This document shows positions 51,915-60,680 of a stretch of 64,000 bases of DNA, in pieces (position 1 is the first letter of the stretch; each line of letters starts with the position of its first letter). The notes below the pieces were generated by a model. The model searched no databases and was not told the origin of the DNA. It was given only the letters and a program-made list of their open reading frames with translations. The stretch spans positions 992,001-1,056,000 of the forward strand of contig JAWKRG010000002.1 of the NCBI GenBank assembly GCA_041389725.1. Direction: 5' to 3'. This DNA comes from Polyangiaceae bacterium. Lineage in GTDB: Bacteria > Myxococcota_A > Polyangia > Polyangiales > Polyangiaceae. Position numbers and translations under genes: made by a program.

Positions 51915-52868
51915 TCAGACCATGAAACGATCGATCGCCGCCTGCACCGCGCGGATGCGTGCCTCGGGAGGGGTCCCCAAACCCTGCGCAGACGCGAAGT
52001 CGTAGCGCTGGGCGTTCTCGTTGCGATAGAGGAGCCCGACTGGCATCACGTCTTCGCGGTGCGCGATGTCACGGGCCTTGGAGAGGTCCGACGGGTCGTG
52101 AGCGACGGAGTTGGGGAACAAGCGCTTGAGCGCTGGGTCGAGGGGGATGCCTTGCTCATGCTCGAGCAGCAGCAGTCGATTCGGATCCTGCTGCACTTCG
52201 TCCCATACGTGGTCCATGTAGTGCGGGCAGCGCTGGAGAATCCGCACGAAGCTGAGTCCCTCGTGATGATAGGCCTGGCGCAGGGTGGCGGAGACGTGGG
52301 CAGGATTCCAGTCCACGGTTTGCGCCAGGAACGAAGCGTTGGTGATGCCCAGCACGACCGACAGCGGGTTCAAGGGGCTGAGCGGGTTACCAGTGGGGTG
52401 GGTATTGGAAGACCAGCCCTCGCGTGTGGTCGGCGAGGTCTGCATCTTGGTCAGACCGTAGATGTTGTTGTCGAACAACATGACGGTCATCTTCATGTTG
52501 TAGCGGATGGCGTGAATCCAGTGCGCCGTTCCAATGGCGCAGCAGTCACCGTCTCCCGTCGAGACGAAGACATGCAGATCCGGGCGCCGCGAACGAACGC
52601 CACAGGCCACCGGCAACGCGCGTCCGTGCAGACCGTGGAAGCCGTAGGTCTTCATGTAGTGGGGGAAACGACTGGAGCAGCCAATGCCGCTGACCATGGC
52701 GATCTTTTCTGGAGGTAGCTGCTCGTCACGCACCAACTTCTGTACCGCTGTGAGTACGGCGTGATCGCCGCAACCGGGGCACCAGCGCGGAACCGCGCCT
52801 TCGTAGTCCTCCAGCACGAAGTGCCGGGGTGGCATCTCGCAGACCCAATCCAACTTGAGACCGTGCAT
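51915..52868 (-). CDS. korB: 2-oxoacid:ferredoxin oxidoreductase beta (TPP) subunit, KorB-type
   Basis: 317 residues. TPP and Fe-S motifs: PRWCPGCGDHAVL (Cys30, Cys33), GIGCSSRFPHY (Cys64), STGDGDCCAIG (GDG at 105-107), VMLFDNNIYGLTKMQTSPTT (N134-N135) and LQRCPHYMDH (Cys214). The four Cys match the ligands of the [4Fe-4S] cluster in the Sulfolobus-type OFOR beta subunit. All key residues are present, so it is an active enzyme part. The substrate (2-oxoglutarate, pyruvate or a branched-chain acid) is not clear. It follows korA by 14 bases and leads into the 1271-aa gene after 15 bases. Confidence 0.95.
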   Translation of the reverse strand: MHGLKLDWVCEMPPRHFVLEDYEGAVPRWCPGCGDHAVLTAVQKLVRDEQLPPEKIAMVSGIGCSSRFPHYMKTYGFHGLHGRALPVACGVRSRRPDLHVFVSTGDGDCCAIGTAHWIHAIRYNMKMTVMLFDNNIYGLTKMQTSPTTREGWSSNTHPTGNPLSPLNPLSVVLGITNASFLAQTVDWNPAHVSATLRQAYHHEGLSFVRILQRCPHYMDHVWDEVQQDPNRLLLLEHEQGIPLDPALKRLFPNSVAHDPSDLSKARDIAHREDVMPVGLLYRNENAQRYDFASAQGLGTPPEARIRAVQAAIDRFMV

Positions 52869-52882
52869 TGATCCATGCTCCT

Positions 52883-54793
52883 TCAGGCGCTCGCGCCGTT
52901 GGCAAGTCGTCGCCGCAATTCCGCTTCAATCATCCCGGGCGGCAACGGAATGCCCGGCACGCGAGACCAACAATCGATGTCCACCAACGTCCGCGCCCGG
53001 AGATACCAGGCCAGCTGGGAGTAGCGGCGGTTTTCGGCAGTGACGTGAGGCGCATCGGGTTCGTCGCTGTAGTTGATTTCGACGGTCATCACTCGCTTGA
53101 AACGCTTGAAGATCTCCTCCAGCCCTGGCTCCAGGGGTTGCAGGAATCGCAACGTCACCGACCCTACCTTCTTTCCGTCGGCGCGAATGCGGTCGATGGC
53201 CTCTTCCACGGCGCCGCGAGCAGATCCCCAGTTCACCACCAGGAGGTCACCTTCCTGGTCGCCGTACACCGTGGGCGGCTTCAAGGACTGTTGCAGCACC
53301 GCCATCTTGCGACTGCGATACTCCATGCCGCGCTGGTTGATGGCAGACTCGTACGCCACCTTGCTGTGCTCGTCGTGGGCCAAGCCGGTGAGCACGTAGT
53401 TGCCTCCACGCTGTCCCGGAATGGGTCGCGCGGACAGACCGGTATCCTCGTCCCAGGCGTAGGGAGCGACCGACGGATCCCAGTCAGACTGATCGATCGG
53501 TGGCGCTTGCCACTCTTCCTGCACTTCGGGCCGGACGAAGGGCTGCTGCCCCGTGGCCAAGTTGGCGTCCGTCAGCACGATCACGGGGCCGCGGAAGGCC
53601 TCCGCCAGCTTGCGGGCCGTGACCATGAAGTGGAAGCACTCGGGAATGGTGCTGGGTGCAATCACGATCTTCGGCGCGTCGCCCGGTTCACCATAGAGCG
53701 CCGCGAGCAGGTCGCCTTGTTCCACGCGGGTGGGCAAGCCCGTGGAGGGGCCACCGCGTTGAACGTCCACGATGACGAGGGGCACTTCGGCCATGACGGC
53801 CAAACCGATGAATTCGGTCTTCAGAGCCAGGCCCGGGCCGGAGGTCACGGTGACCGTGGTCTTGCCAGCGTAGGAGGCGCCGATCGCGAAGCCGATGGCG
53901 GCGATCTCGTCTTCGGCCTGGTGGATGAAGCCGCCGCACTTCGACATCGTTGCGGCCAGGTAGTGCGTCACCGAGGTGGCCGGCGTGATCGGGTACATCG
54001 AGCAGAGCTCGATACCGCTTGCCAGGATGCCGAGGGCGCAGGCCTGGTTGCCGTTCATCACCACGTACTCCTCGGTCGTCTTGCGCGGAGGCACGTAGAA
54101 GCGTTCGGTGAGGTTCTCTTGGGCCCAAAGGAAGCCACCCTGCACCAACGCCATGTTGGCAGCGATCACCTTCTCGCCCTTCTTGCCGAACTTGCGCTTC
54201 ACTTCGTCGAGCACACGGTCGATGTCGTGACCGTAGAGCTCGCACAGTAGTCCGAGTGCCCACATGTTCTTGCCGCGACGCGCGTCGGCAACGACCTTGA
54301 GGCACTCGACCTCCATCGGGATTTCGATGACCTCGTAGCCGCGCTGCTTGAAGTCCGCGACGGCGTCCGCGTACTCCTTGCGAACGGTCTCGAGCGGGTC
54401 GTCCTTCCACTTGCTCTCCAGGAAGACCCGTGTCCCAGCGCGAAAGGCACCGAGATCGATCCGGCTGTAGAGCACTTGCTCGTTGAAGGCGATGACGACG
54501 TCCGCCTCGTCCCCCATGTTGTTCACTTGGTCGCTGCCGAGGCGAATGCGGTTACCGCTGGCCCCCGACCGTGACCGAAACGGAGGCTCGATCTCCGCCG
54601 GGATGATCTCCACGGTCCAGACCCCGTTGCCCATTCGAGCGCTGATGGTGCCGAACAGTTGTCCCGCGGTTTGCGCGCCCTCACCGGAGTCGCAGACGAT
54701 CTCGACGACGTGTTGCTTGACCTCGGTGCGTTCGGCTCGAGGGGTCTTGGATGTAGGTTGCTGTGGTTGGGATTGGCCGGAAGCGGTTGTCAT
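52883..54793 (-). CDS. korA: 2-oxoacid:ferredoxin oxidoreductase alpha subunit, gamma-alpha fused (KorA-type)
   Basis: 636 residues from the ATG at 54793, with AAAAGGAGAG about 12 bases upstream. The N-terminal gamma part (about residues 25-215) has GEGAQTAGQLFGTISARMG and SRSGASGNRIRLGSDQV. The alpha part begins MNGNQACALGILASG and holds MYPITPATSVTHYLA (the active-site Thr loop), VTSGPGLALKTEFIGLAVMA and DVQRGGPSTGLPTR. The fused gamma-alpha form is typical of archaeal and bacterial 2-oxoglutarate synthases. It is the first gene of the electron-transfer operon, after a leader that has a 13-base-spaced GGTTGCGCGC repeat. Confidence 0.95.
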   Translation of the reverse strand: MTTASGQSQPQQPTSKTPRAERTEVKQHVVEIVCDSGEGAQTAGQLFGTISARMGNGVWTVEIIPAEIEPPFRSRSGASGNRIRLGSDQVNNMGDEADVVIAFNEQVLYSRIDLGAFRAGTRVFLESKWKDDPLETVRKEYADAVADFKQRGYEVIEIPMEVECLKVVADARRGKNMWALGLLCELYGHDIDRVLDEVKRKFGKKGEKVIAANMALVQGGFLWAQENLTERFYVPPRKTTEEYVVMNGNQACALGILASGIELCSMYPITPATSVTHYLAATMSKCGGFIHQAEDEIAAIGFAIGASYAGKTTVTVTSGPGLALKTEFIGLAVMAEVPLVIVDVQRGGPSTGLPTRVEQGDLLAALYGEPGDAPKIVIAPSTIPECFHFMVTARKLAEAFRGPVIVLTDANLATGQQPFVRPEVQEEWQAPPIDQSDWDPSVAPYAWDEDTGLSARPIPGQRGGNYVLTGLAHDEHSKVAYESAINQRGMEYRSRKMAVLQQSLKPPTVYGDQEGDLLVVNWGSARGAVEEAIDRIRADGKKVGSVTLRFLQPLEPGLEEIFKRFKRVMTVEINYSDEPDAPHVTAENRRYSQLAWYLRARTLVDIDCWSRVPGIPLPPGMIEAELRRRLANGASA

Positions 54794-54826
54794 TGCGAAT
54801 ACGCTCTCCTTTTGCGCGGCAAGACC

Positions 54827-54849
54827 GGTTGCGCGCACTGGTTGCGCGC
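54827..54849. repeat. direct repeat in the korA leader
   Basis: GGTTGCGCGC occurs at 54827-54836 and 54840-54849, a 13-base period, about 35 bases upstream of the korA start. It may be an operator pair for a regulator of this operon, but with only two copies it could be chance. Confidence 0.35.
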
Positions 54850-54934
54850 GAAGCGCCATGGATTGGCGGTGGGGGCTGGTTGGTAGGTTGCTGGTTCGGT
54901 TTCGAGTTGGCGGAGCCCAGGCCCCCGCAGAGCT

Positions 54935-55375
54935 TCAGCCACGGCCCCCCATGTCGTCCCAGTAGGCCTGCATGACCAGCTCGTTTTCCTCGGCTTCGTG
55001 ACGCCTCAGGGTGGCGATGGCCACCTGTACCTTGCGGCGAAGCTGCTTGGCTTCGCCCTCCCCCGTGCTCAGCCGCTTGGCCAAGTCCGCTCCCTCGACG
55101 AAAGCCCGCAGAATCGCGGAATGCTCCAGCGCCAGCTTCTGCAGCTGATTCGTCAAGCGCGGCTCCGCCTCGATCATCTCCTGAAAGAAGGTCGTCTCCG
55201 CTTCGCCACCGAAGTGCTCGCGAAGCAGCTTCACCAACTGGTCCAGCATTCCAGCGACCTGCTCAGCCCAAGGCTCCCCGGCTTTCTCGTCCTCCATGGC
55301 AGTCTGCAATCGACCGATCAAGTCGGTCACGTGCCGATGCTCATCGAGAATGTCGGCTAGGGTATCGTCAGCCAT
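54935..55375 (-). CDS. small hemerythrin-type protein
   Basis: 146 residues, helical, with HHE-like candidate ligands ADILDEHRHVTDLIGRL, LLREHFGGEAETTFFQEM, KLALEHSAILRAF and LRRHEAEENELVMQAYW. The pattern fits a hemerythrin four-helix bundle, so it probably binds O2 or peroxide or stores iron. It lies about 140 bases upstream of korA on the same strand and may be the first gene of the operon or a separate unit. It may protect the oxygen-sensitive enzymes downstream. Confidence 0.82.
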   Translation of the reverse strand: MADDTLADILDEHRHVTDLIGRLQTAMEDEKAGEPWAEQVAGMLDQLVKLLREHFGGEAETTFFQEMIEAEPRLTNQLQKLALEHSAILRAFVEGADLAKRLSTGEGEAKQLRRKVQVAIATLRRHEAEENELVMQAYWDDMGGRG

Positions 55376-55552
55376 GAGGGATCCCTCCTTGGGTGCCAGT
55401 CCACTATCGCCAGTCGTGCCGGGCCTGCTTGATGTCTGTCAAGCGGACGCTCGGAATTGCGCTGGCCTCAGTGCAAGAACCAAACCGCTTTGGGCCTAAC
55501 GCTCGTCAAGTGGGGGGCTTGGGCGTGCAGATGCTGCATTGGTCGGGAATCC

Positions 55553-56053
55553 TCAACTCGGGGGTTCGAGTTGCTTCGGGGTCAAGTTCTGCAAAATCTG
55601 CGCGACGCCGCCTACGAGGGCATCCCACGGGGGCGGAACCTGGAGCACCAGCAGGGCGGCCGTGGGCAGTCGCAGCTCGATGCCACAGAGCTCAGTGGCG
55701 AGGTCTTCCAAGCCCGGGTTGTGACCAACCAGCATGGCCCGGGTCACGAAGGACGGAAGGTGCGCCAACTCGTCCAGCATTTGTCCGGGCGTCGCCAAGT
55801 ACAGGCGCCGTGAGAACTGAAGGTCCGGGCTCCAGTCGCTGGCCTCGACCACGGCTTGCGCCGTTGCGCGCGCACGCAGCGCGGACGAACTCAAGATGAT
55901 CTCGGGCACCCAGCCGCGCTCCACGACCACCCGTGCCATGCGAGGAGCGTCGCGCTCTCCGCGACGATTGAGAGGACGATCGTGGTCGCCCAGACTCGAA
56001 TCCGCCCAGCTGGACTTCGCATGACGAAGGATCAGCAGCGTGTTCACGTGCAC
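55553..56053 (-). CDS. sixA: SixA-type phosphohistidine phosphatase (histidine phosphatase superfamily)
   Basis: 166 residues, the length of SixA. Catalytic motifs: LLILRHAKSSW (the RHG/RHA motif, His nucleophile), SSALRARATAQAVVEA and MLVGHNPGLEDLATEL (second catalytic His). SixA dephosphorylates phosphohistidine proteins; the physiological target here is unknown. The gene begins 25 bases after the stop of the lipoprotein gene upstream, so they are probably one unit. The two-component pair downstream (58388-60558) is on the other strand and not coupled. Confidence 0.88.
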   Translation of the reverse strand: MHVNTLLILRHAKSSWADSSLGDHDRPLNRRGERDAPRMARVVVERGWVPEIILSSSALRARATAQAVVEASDWSPDLQFSRRLYLATPGQMLDELAHLPSFVTRAMLVGHNPGLEDLATELCGIELRLPTAALLVLQVPPPWDALVGGVAQILQNLTPKQLEPPS

Positions 56054-56078
56054 CAGTGTGTATCGTGCGGCAGCGGCG

Positions 56079-57671
56079 TCAACGCTTGGGAAGCCACTCG
56101 CGCTTGCTGATCAGCGCGCCCGCGACTTCCACGCGCGTGAGGTTTCCCTTGTCACAGGCGATCTTCACCTTGGGTGTGCCGCCACCCGCTGTCACCAGTC
56201 CAGTGATCTTGGCGGGCTCTGGATTGATCTCATCGGTGCAGAACGCGAGGACGCGCGTTCCACTCTCCAGGGTGCCGAACACGATGCTCGACAGAGCAAT
56301 CGTCACATCGCTGCCGTCGCCGATGCGCTTCACGACGACTTTGGTTCCTTCCAGCCGCTCGACAGTGCCGAGCTGATAATCCTTGCTCGGGGGGCGCAAC
56401 GGCCCCCAGACACGCACCCCGGCAAGTTCAGTCTTGGGCGGCAGGGTCGTGGACGTGTCGGTGGCGCGAAGAGCTTTCGCATCGAGCCAGCCTTCGGCCG
56501 CGTCCAGCAAGGCGGGCCCCTGGGTCTTTCCAGGGTCCTTTTGCGCCACCAGCACGCGCCCCGTGCTCTTGCCGATGACCCAGACCTGAGCGCCGTGCGC
56601 GACGCTGCCGGTGACTTCGGCGCCCTCGCTCTCGGCAGGCGCCATGGCTTGCTTGCCGAAGAGCCATTGCTGCTTCGGTTCGCCGAGACGACAGCGCAAG
56701 CGCTCGCACTCGGCAGCAACGACCAATCGACGGCGCGCGGAGAGCAGCGCCTCGGGCGGATCTGCATAGCGTCCGTGGGGAAGATCCCGATCGTACGCCG
56801 CCAAGAGCTCGCCGGGCTTCTTGGCGTTCCAAGCGTCCACGCCGAGTTGCACGAGATGTTTGGTGAGCGCTTCTTGCACTAGCTCCAAGGCAAAGGGAGT
56901 TTCCTTCGCGGATAGCGTGCCGTCCTTGGTCAGCTCATCCAACTTGGCCAACGCATCCGCCCAGCGCTTCTCCACCAGCATCGGTCGAATGTCGCGCGTG
57001 GTGAAGGACACGACGGCCTTGCGCAGAGCGCGGGAGGCCGCCTTGGCGCTCTCCTCGTTCAACGCCTTCTTTGCGTCAGGGGAGCCGATCATCGCACGCG
57101 CCGCATCCAACTTGCCGCCCTCGATCAACTCCGCGAACGCTTTTTCCAGGCACAGAGTGAGCGCCACGCCGGATTCCTTTTGAAGCGTGACGACGTAGCG
57201 CTCGCGCACCTTGCCGCGTTGGGCCTTGGCCGACGCTTCCATCGCGCCGGTGCAGTCGCCCTTGTGCGCCAGCTTGACGACCCCAGCTGCCTCGGTCTTC
57301 GCGCGATTGTCGTCGATACGCTCTTCCACGCCGCGAGCTCGCTCCGTGGTTTCGAGACCGCCGTACAGTCGCGCCTCTTCGGCTAGGGATTGGGCGCCAC
57401 CGAAGTCCTGCTTCTCCAAAGCGTCTTCCGCACGAGCGACGAGTATGCGCGCCAACTCGTCCTTGCCCTCGGCCGCGGCCTGAGTCTGTTCGAAGCGAGT
57501 CACGAGGCGTCGGTAGGTCGTCTCGTCCTTGGTCGCACGTGCGCGCTCCAGCAGCCGCACCGCCTTGTCTTCGTCAACGCTATTCGGGCCAGTTTGGGCC
57601 GAGCCAGGTCCGCCGCAGCCGAGCGCCAGAACGAGCACCGGCATGGCCCATAGCCCCCGTGTCTTTTTCAC
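56079..57671 (-). CDS. lipoprotein with helical repeats, unknown function
   Basis: 530 residues from the GTG at 57671, whose product begins VKKTRGLWAMPVLVLALGC, a lipoprotein signal. A frame extending to 57809 adds 46 residues and is not used. The first 380 residues are helical and repeat-like (KAVRLLERARATKDETTYRR, AEDALEKQDFGGAQSLAEEA), probably TPR-type. The C-terminal part is beta-like (GTVERLEGTKVVVKRIGDGS) and may be a small SH3/Tudor-like domain. It is probably a periplasmic scaffold. The gene is upstream of sixA. Confidence 0.7.
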   Translation of the reverse strand: MKKTRGLWAMPVLVLALGCGGPGSAQTGPNSVDEDKAVRLLERARATKDETTYRRLVTRFEQTQAAAEGKDELARILVARAEDALEKQDFGGAQSLAEEARLYGGLETTERARGVEERIDDNRAKTEAAGVVKLAHKGDCTGAMEASAKAQRGKVRERYVVTLQKESGVALTLCLEKAFAELIEGGKLDAARAMIGSPDAKKALNEESAKAASRALRKAVVSFTTRDIRPMLVEKRWADALAKLDELTKDGTLSAKETPFALELVQEALTKHLVQLGVDAWNAKKPGELLAAYDRDLPHGRYADPPEALLSARRRLVVAAECERLRCRLGEPKQQWLFGKQAMAPAESEGAEVTGSVAHGAQVWVIGKSTGRVLVAQKDPGKTQGPALLDAAEGWLDAKALRATDTSTTLPPKTELAGVRVWGPLRPPSKDYQLGTVERLEGTKVVVKRIGDGSDVTIALSSIVFGTLESGTRVLAFCTDEINPEPAKITGLVTAGGGTPKVKIACDKGNLTRVEVAGALISKREWLPKR

Positions 57672-57761
57672 GGCCGGTTCGTGCCAAGGCCCGCGCTTCG
57701 CGTCAAGCACCGCCAGGAAGCCATCTGGCGTTGCGGGCGAGGTCGCGATAACACCTCGGCC

Positions 57762-58352
57762 ATGACACCGGGTCATGCGCTGCCGGAGGGATCCGCCCAA
57801 ATCGAGCAATTCGCCCGAAGCCGACGATTGGTCTACGAGGGATGGCCCAACCCTGGCTGGTTCGCGGCTTGGGAGCCCTTCGACACCATGGTCAGCGCGG
57901 AGGGCTACCTCAACAGCGTTTCCTGGTCCCTGCCCCCATCGACCGTCACGGTGGCCGAGCCGTGGCTGGCCCCGCTGGACTCCGAACCCCTCGACCGCAC
58001 CCTGCTAGCGTTCATCGCGCATCCCGCTCTGGTCAGACGCGCCGCCGCGCGCGCGGGTGAACACTTCAACACCCGCGTCAGCTACATCGAGAATCCGCCA
58101 GCACCGACCGTCCAGATTGGCGATCCAGCCTGGGACGCGCATTTCGTGACCTTGGCGGCGTCCCCCACCGAAGCCGCCGCCGCCATTCCACAGGCGGCCC
58201 GCCGCCTGCTCGTGTCCTGGAACTTCCAGGGTCACCTCGAAGTTCGACCTGGCGGAATCGTCGTGCACTTCGCCGGTACCCGACCGACGCCAGAGCATCT
58301 CAATCGCCTGGCCAACGCCATCCCCACGCTCTTGCGCGCCTTCGTCGCTTGA
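57762..58352 (+). CDS. conserved-looking hypothetical protein
   Basis: 196 residues from the ATG at 57762, which avoids a 27-residue Arg-rich extension. There is no signal peptide or transmembrane helix. It has RRLVYEGWPNPGWFAAWEPFD and LLAFIAHPALVRRAAARAGEHF near the middle and GHLEVRPGGIVVHFAGTRPTP near the end. I recognise no family. It lies 35 bases before the response-regulator gene and may be in the same transcription unit. Confidence 0.55.
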   Translation: MTPGHALPEGSAQIEQFARSRRLVYEGWPNPGWFAAWEPFDTMVSAEGYLNSVSWSLPPSTVTVAEPWLAPLDSEPLDRTLLAFIAHPALVRRAAARAGEHFNTRVSYIENPPAPTVQIGDPAWDAHFVTLAASPTEAAAAIPQAARRLLVSWNFQGHLEVRPGGIVVHFAGTRPTPEHLNRLANAIPTLLRAFVA

Positions 58353-58387
58353 ATTGGTGCGCAGCATTTTGAGCTATGCTCTGAGCG

Positions 58388-59092
58388 ATGCAGCGCATCT
58401 TGGTCGTGGAAGACGAGCCCGCCATCCTGGAGAGCGTGGCCTACGCCTTGAAGCGGGATGGCTACACAGTCACGGGAGCGGGCACCGTGGCCGAGGCGGA
58501 GCGCGCCATCGAGGAAGCGGACTTGGTCGTTCTCGACCTGATGCTCCCAGACGGCAGTGGCTTCGACTTCATTGGCAAGGTGCGGCGCGACGGGCTCTCC
58601 ACCCCCGTCATCGTGCTTTCGAGTCGCGACGGCGAAGCGGATCGCGTTGCCGCCCTGGAGACAGGAGCCGACGACTACGTCACCAAGCCATTTTCACCGC
58701 GAGAGGTCGTCGCGCGCGTTCGTGCGGTACTCCGCCGAGTGGGCGGACAAAGCCAGGGCACAGGGCCCGGCAGCGGCGATCTGCCGTTGACGCTCGACGA
58801 GGCCACCCGACGCGCGAAGGTCAACGGCATTGCACTGGATCTGACGCGGGTCGAGTTCGACCTTCTGGGCAGCCTGCTCGAAAGCCCCGGACGCGTCTAT
58901 ACCCGGGCACAGTTGATCGACCGCGTGTGGGGCGACGGCTTCGCCATCAGCGACCGCACCATCGACAGCCACGTGAAGGCCTTGCGGCGCAAGGTGACCG
59001 AGGCGGGTGGCAACTCCGGGCTCATCGAAACCGTGCGAGGCGTCGGCTACCGAGTGACCGATACGCCCACGGGTGGTGAAAGCGAGCCGTGA
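58388..59092 (+). CDS. OmpR-family response regulator
   Basis: 234 residues. Receiver domain: acidic pair in VVEDEPAI (Glu8, Asp9), phospho-acceptor Asp50 in LVVLDLMLPD, and Lys100 in DDYVTKPFSP. The C-terminal winged helix holds VEFDLLGSLLESPGRVYTRA and SDRTIDSHVKALRRKV. It is the DNA-binding partner of the kinase next to it. The best resemblance is to CreB/PhoP-type regulators. The two genes overlap by GTGA. Confidence 0.93.
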   Translation: MQRILVVEDEPAILESVAYALKRDGYTVTGAGTVAEAERAIEEADLVVLDLMLPDGSGFDFIGKVRRDGLSTPVIVLSSRDGEADRVAALETGADDYVTKPFSPREVVARVRAVLRRVGGQSQGTGPGSGDLPLTLDEATRRAKVNGIALDLTRVEFDLLGSLLESPGRVYTRAQLIDRVWGDGFAISDRTIDSHVKALRRKVTEAGGNSGLIETVRGVGYRVTDTPTGGESEP

Positions 59093-60558
59093 TACGGCTG
59101 ATCGTCGTCGCCGCGGCGGCCATCGGACTGATTCTCTTCGCAGCCTTCGTGATCTCGAGACTGCTCGAGACGCGAACCCGCGGAATGTCGATCCGGATGC
59201 AGGTGTTCCTCGCGCTGGCCGCGATCGTGGGCGCCTTCGCCTTCGGGCTCGGGGTGATGGTGATCGACCGCATCGAAGCGCGTGCCGTGCGGTTGGCGAC
59301 CCAAGCAGCCACCGACGAGGCTGCAGCGATTGCCGGCCTGCTCGCCGGTGAGATGCAGCGCACGGGAACCGGCATCGACAAAGTGGCGGAACGCATGGGG
59401 CAGGAGCAGGCCCGCGGGGCGGATTTGCGCCTGGAACTCTTGGACGCCGACTCCCGCGTGATCTTCCCACCAGGCTCGGAGTCCTCCAAAGGAGAACCCG
59501 GCACCGTGAGCGTCGATGCTCCCATTCTGCACGATGGCGCGGTCGTGGGCGCGGTGCGCGTGGTCAAACCCACGGTCGTGATGCGACGGTTGCTCGCGGA
59601 CTTCGCGCCCACGGTGTTGGTGATCAGTCTGGTGCTGGGCGCAGCCGCGGCCATCGCGGCCGCTGCGATTGGCCGCAGCATCGCGCGCCCCTTGGAACGC
59701 TTGAGCGGGTTCGCCGAGAGCGTCAGCGCAGGCGAGCGCACCGCGGCTCCCCCGGCGACTTGGGGACGAGAAGTCACTCACTTGAGTCGCTCCATCGACT
59801 CGATGCGTCGACAACTCGAGGGGCGCCCTTTCGTGGAGGCCTTCGCTGCAGATCTGAGCCACGAGTTGAAGAACCCAGTTGCCGCCATTCGCGCCAGTGC
59901 GGAAGTCTTGGAAGAGAGCGCCCTGGACGAACCCGAAGAGGCGCGGCGCTTCTTGAGCAGGATTCGCGAATCCACCGAGCGCATCGAGCGGCTCCTCGGC
60001 GATCTGCTGAGTTTGGCGCGCATCGAAGCGCGCGGCATCGAAGATCTCACCCAGGTGGACCTCGGGCAGTTGGCGCGACGTATTGCGGAGCAACTGGACG
60101 CTGGCGGAGAACGGCTCGAACTGACGTCGACGGGCGATACGCGTGTGCGTGGCGACGAGGCCTGGTTGGCGCGCGCGCTGTCGAACCTGATTCAGAACGC
60201 GTTGATTCACGGCCAAGACGGAGAGCGGGTGCAGGTCAAGATCGAGCGCACTCCCGACGGAGTATCCGCCAGCGTACAGAGCAGCGGCGCCGTTCCGAAA
60301 CACGTGCGCAAGAATCTGTTCCGTCGCTTCGTGACGACGCGATCGGACAAGGGCGGCACGGGGCTGGGGCTCGCCATCGTACGCGCCGTAGCGGAGTCCC
60401 ACGGTGGCCAGGCGCGGTTGCCTGAGCCAGGTCCGCCCACGGTCCGTTTCGAGTTGGTGCTGCCCCCGGCGGTGACCGGCGCCCGTGAGCAGTTGTTGAA
60501 AAGGGCTGGGGACCGATCCGAGAGCCGGCCGAGTAATCCAGCAATTTCCAGCAGTTAG
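59089..60558 (+). CDS. sensor histidine kinase with HAMP domain
   Basis: 489 residues, starting at a GTG that overlaps the regulator stop. Hydrophobic segments occur near residues 1-23, 38-59 and 172-194. A HAMP linker (IGRSIARPLERLSGFAESVS) follows, then HisKA with the phospho-acceptor His258 in DLSHELKNPVAAIRAS, and HATPase with NLIQNALIHG (N box) and GGTGLGLAIVRAVAESHGG (G box). The kinase is complete. The extracytoplasmic sensor part is only about 110 residues. The stimulus is unknown; HisKA most resembles CreC. Confidence 0.93.
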   Translation: MIRLIVVAAAAIGLILFAAFVISRLLETRTRGMSIRMQVFLALAAIVGAFAFGLGVMVIDRIEARAVRLATQAATDEAAAIAGLLAGEMQRTGTGIDKVAERMGQEQARGADLRLELLDADSRVIFPPGSESSKGEPGTVSVDAPILHDGAVVGAVRVVKPTVVMRRLLADFAPTVLVISLVLGAAAAIAAAAIGRSIARPLERLSGFAESVSAGERTAAPPATWGREVTHLSRSIDSMRRQLEGRPFVEAFAADLSHELKNPVAAIRASAEVLEESALDEPEEARRFLSRIRESTERIERLLGDLLSLARIEARGIEDLTQVDLGQLARRIAEQLDAGGERLELTSTGDTRVRGDEAWLARALSNLIQNALIHGQDGERVQVKIERTPDGVSASVQSSGAVPKHVRKNLFRRFVTTRSDKGGTGLGLAIVRAVAESHGGQARLPEPGPPTVRFELVLPPAVTGAREQLLKRAGDRSESRPSNPAISSS

Positions 60559-60680
60559 AGCGTGGTCGCGGGAGCGAACTCGTTTCTCCACGAAACCTCC
60601 ACACACGCTGCGCGCTCCCCACGCTTGGCTATGCGACCCCTTTGGCTGGGACGAGTGTCCCACCCAACCAAGAAGTGAAC

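Noticed and set aside
59047..60663. 538-aa open frame on the minus strand
   Set aside because: It is antisense to the histidine kinase gene, whose HisKA and HATPase motifs are complete.
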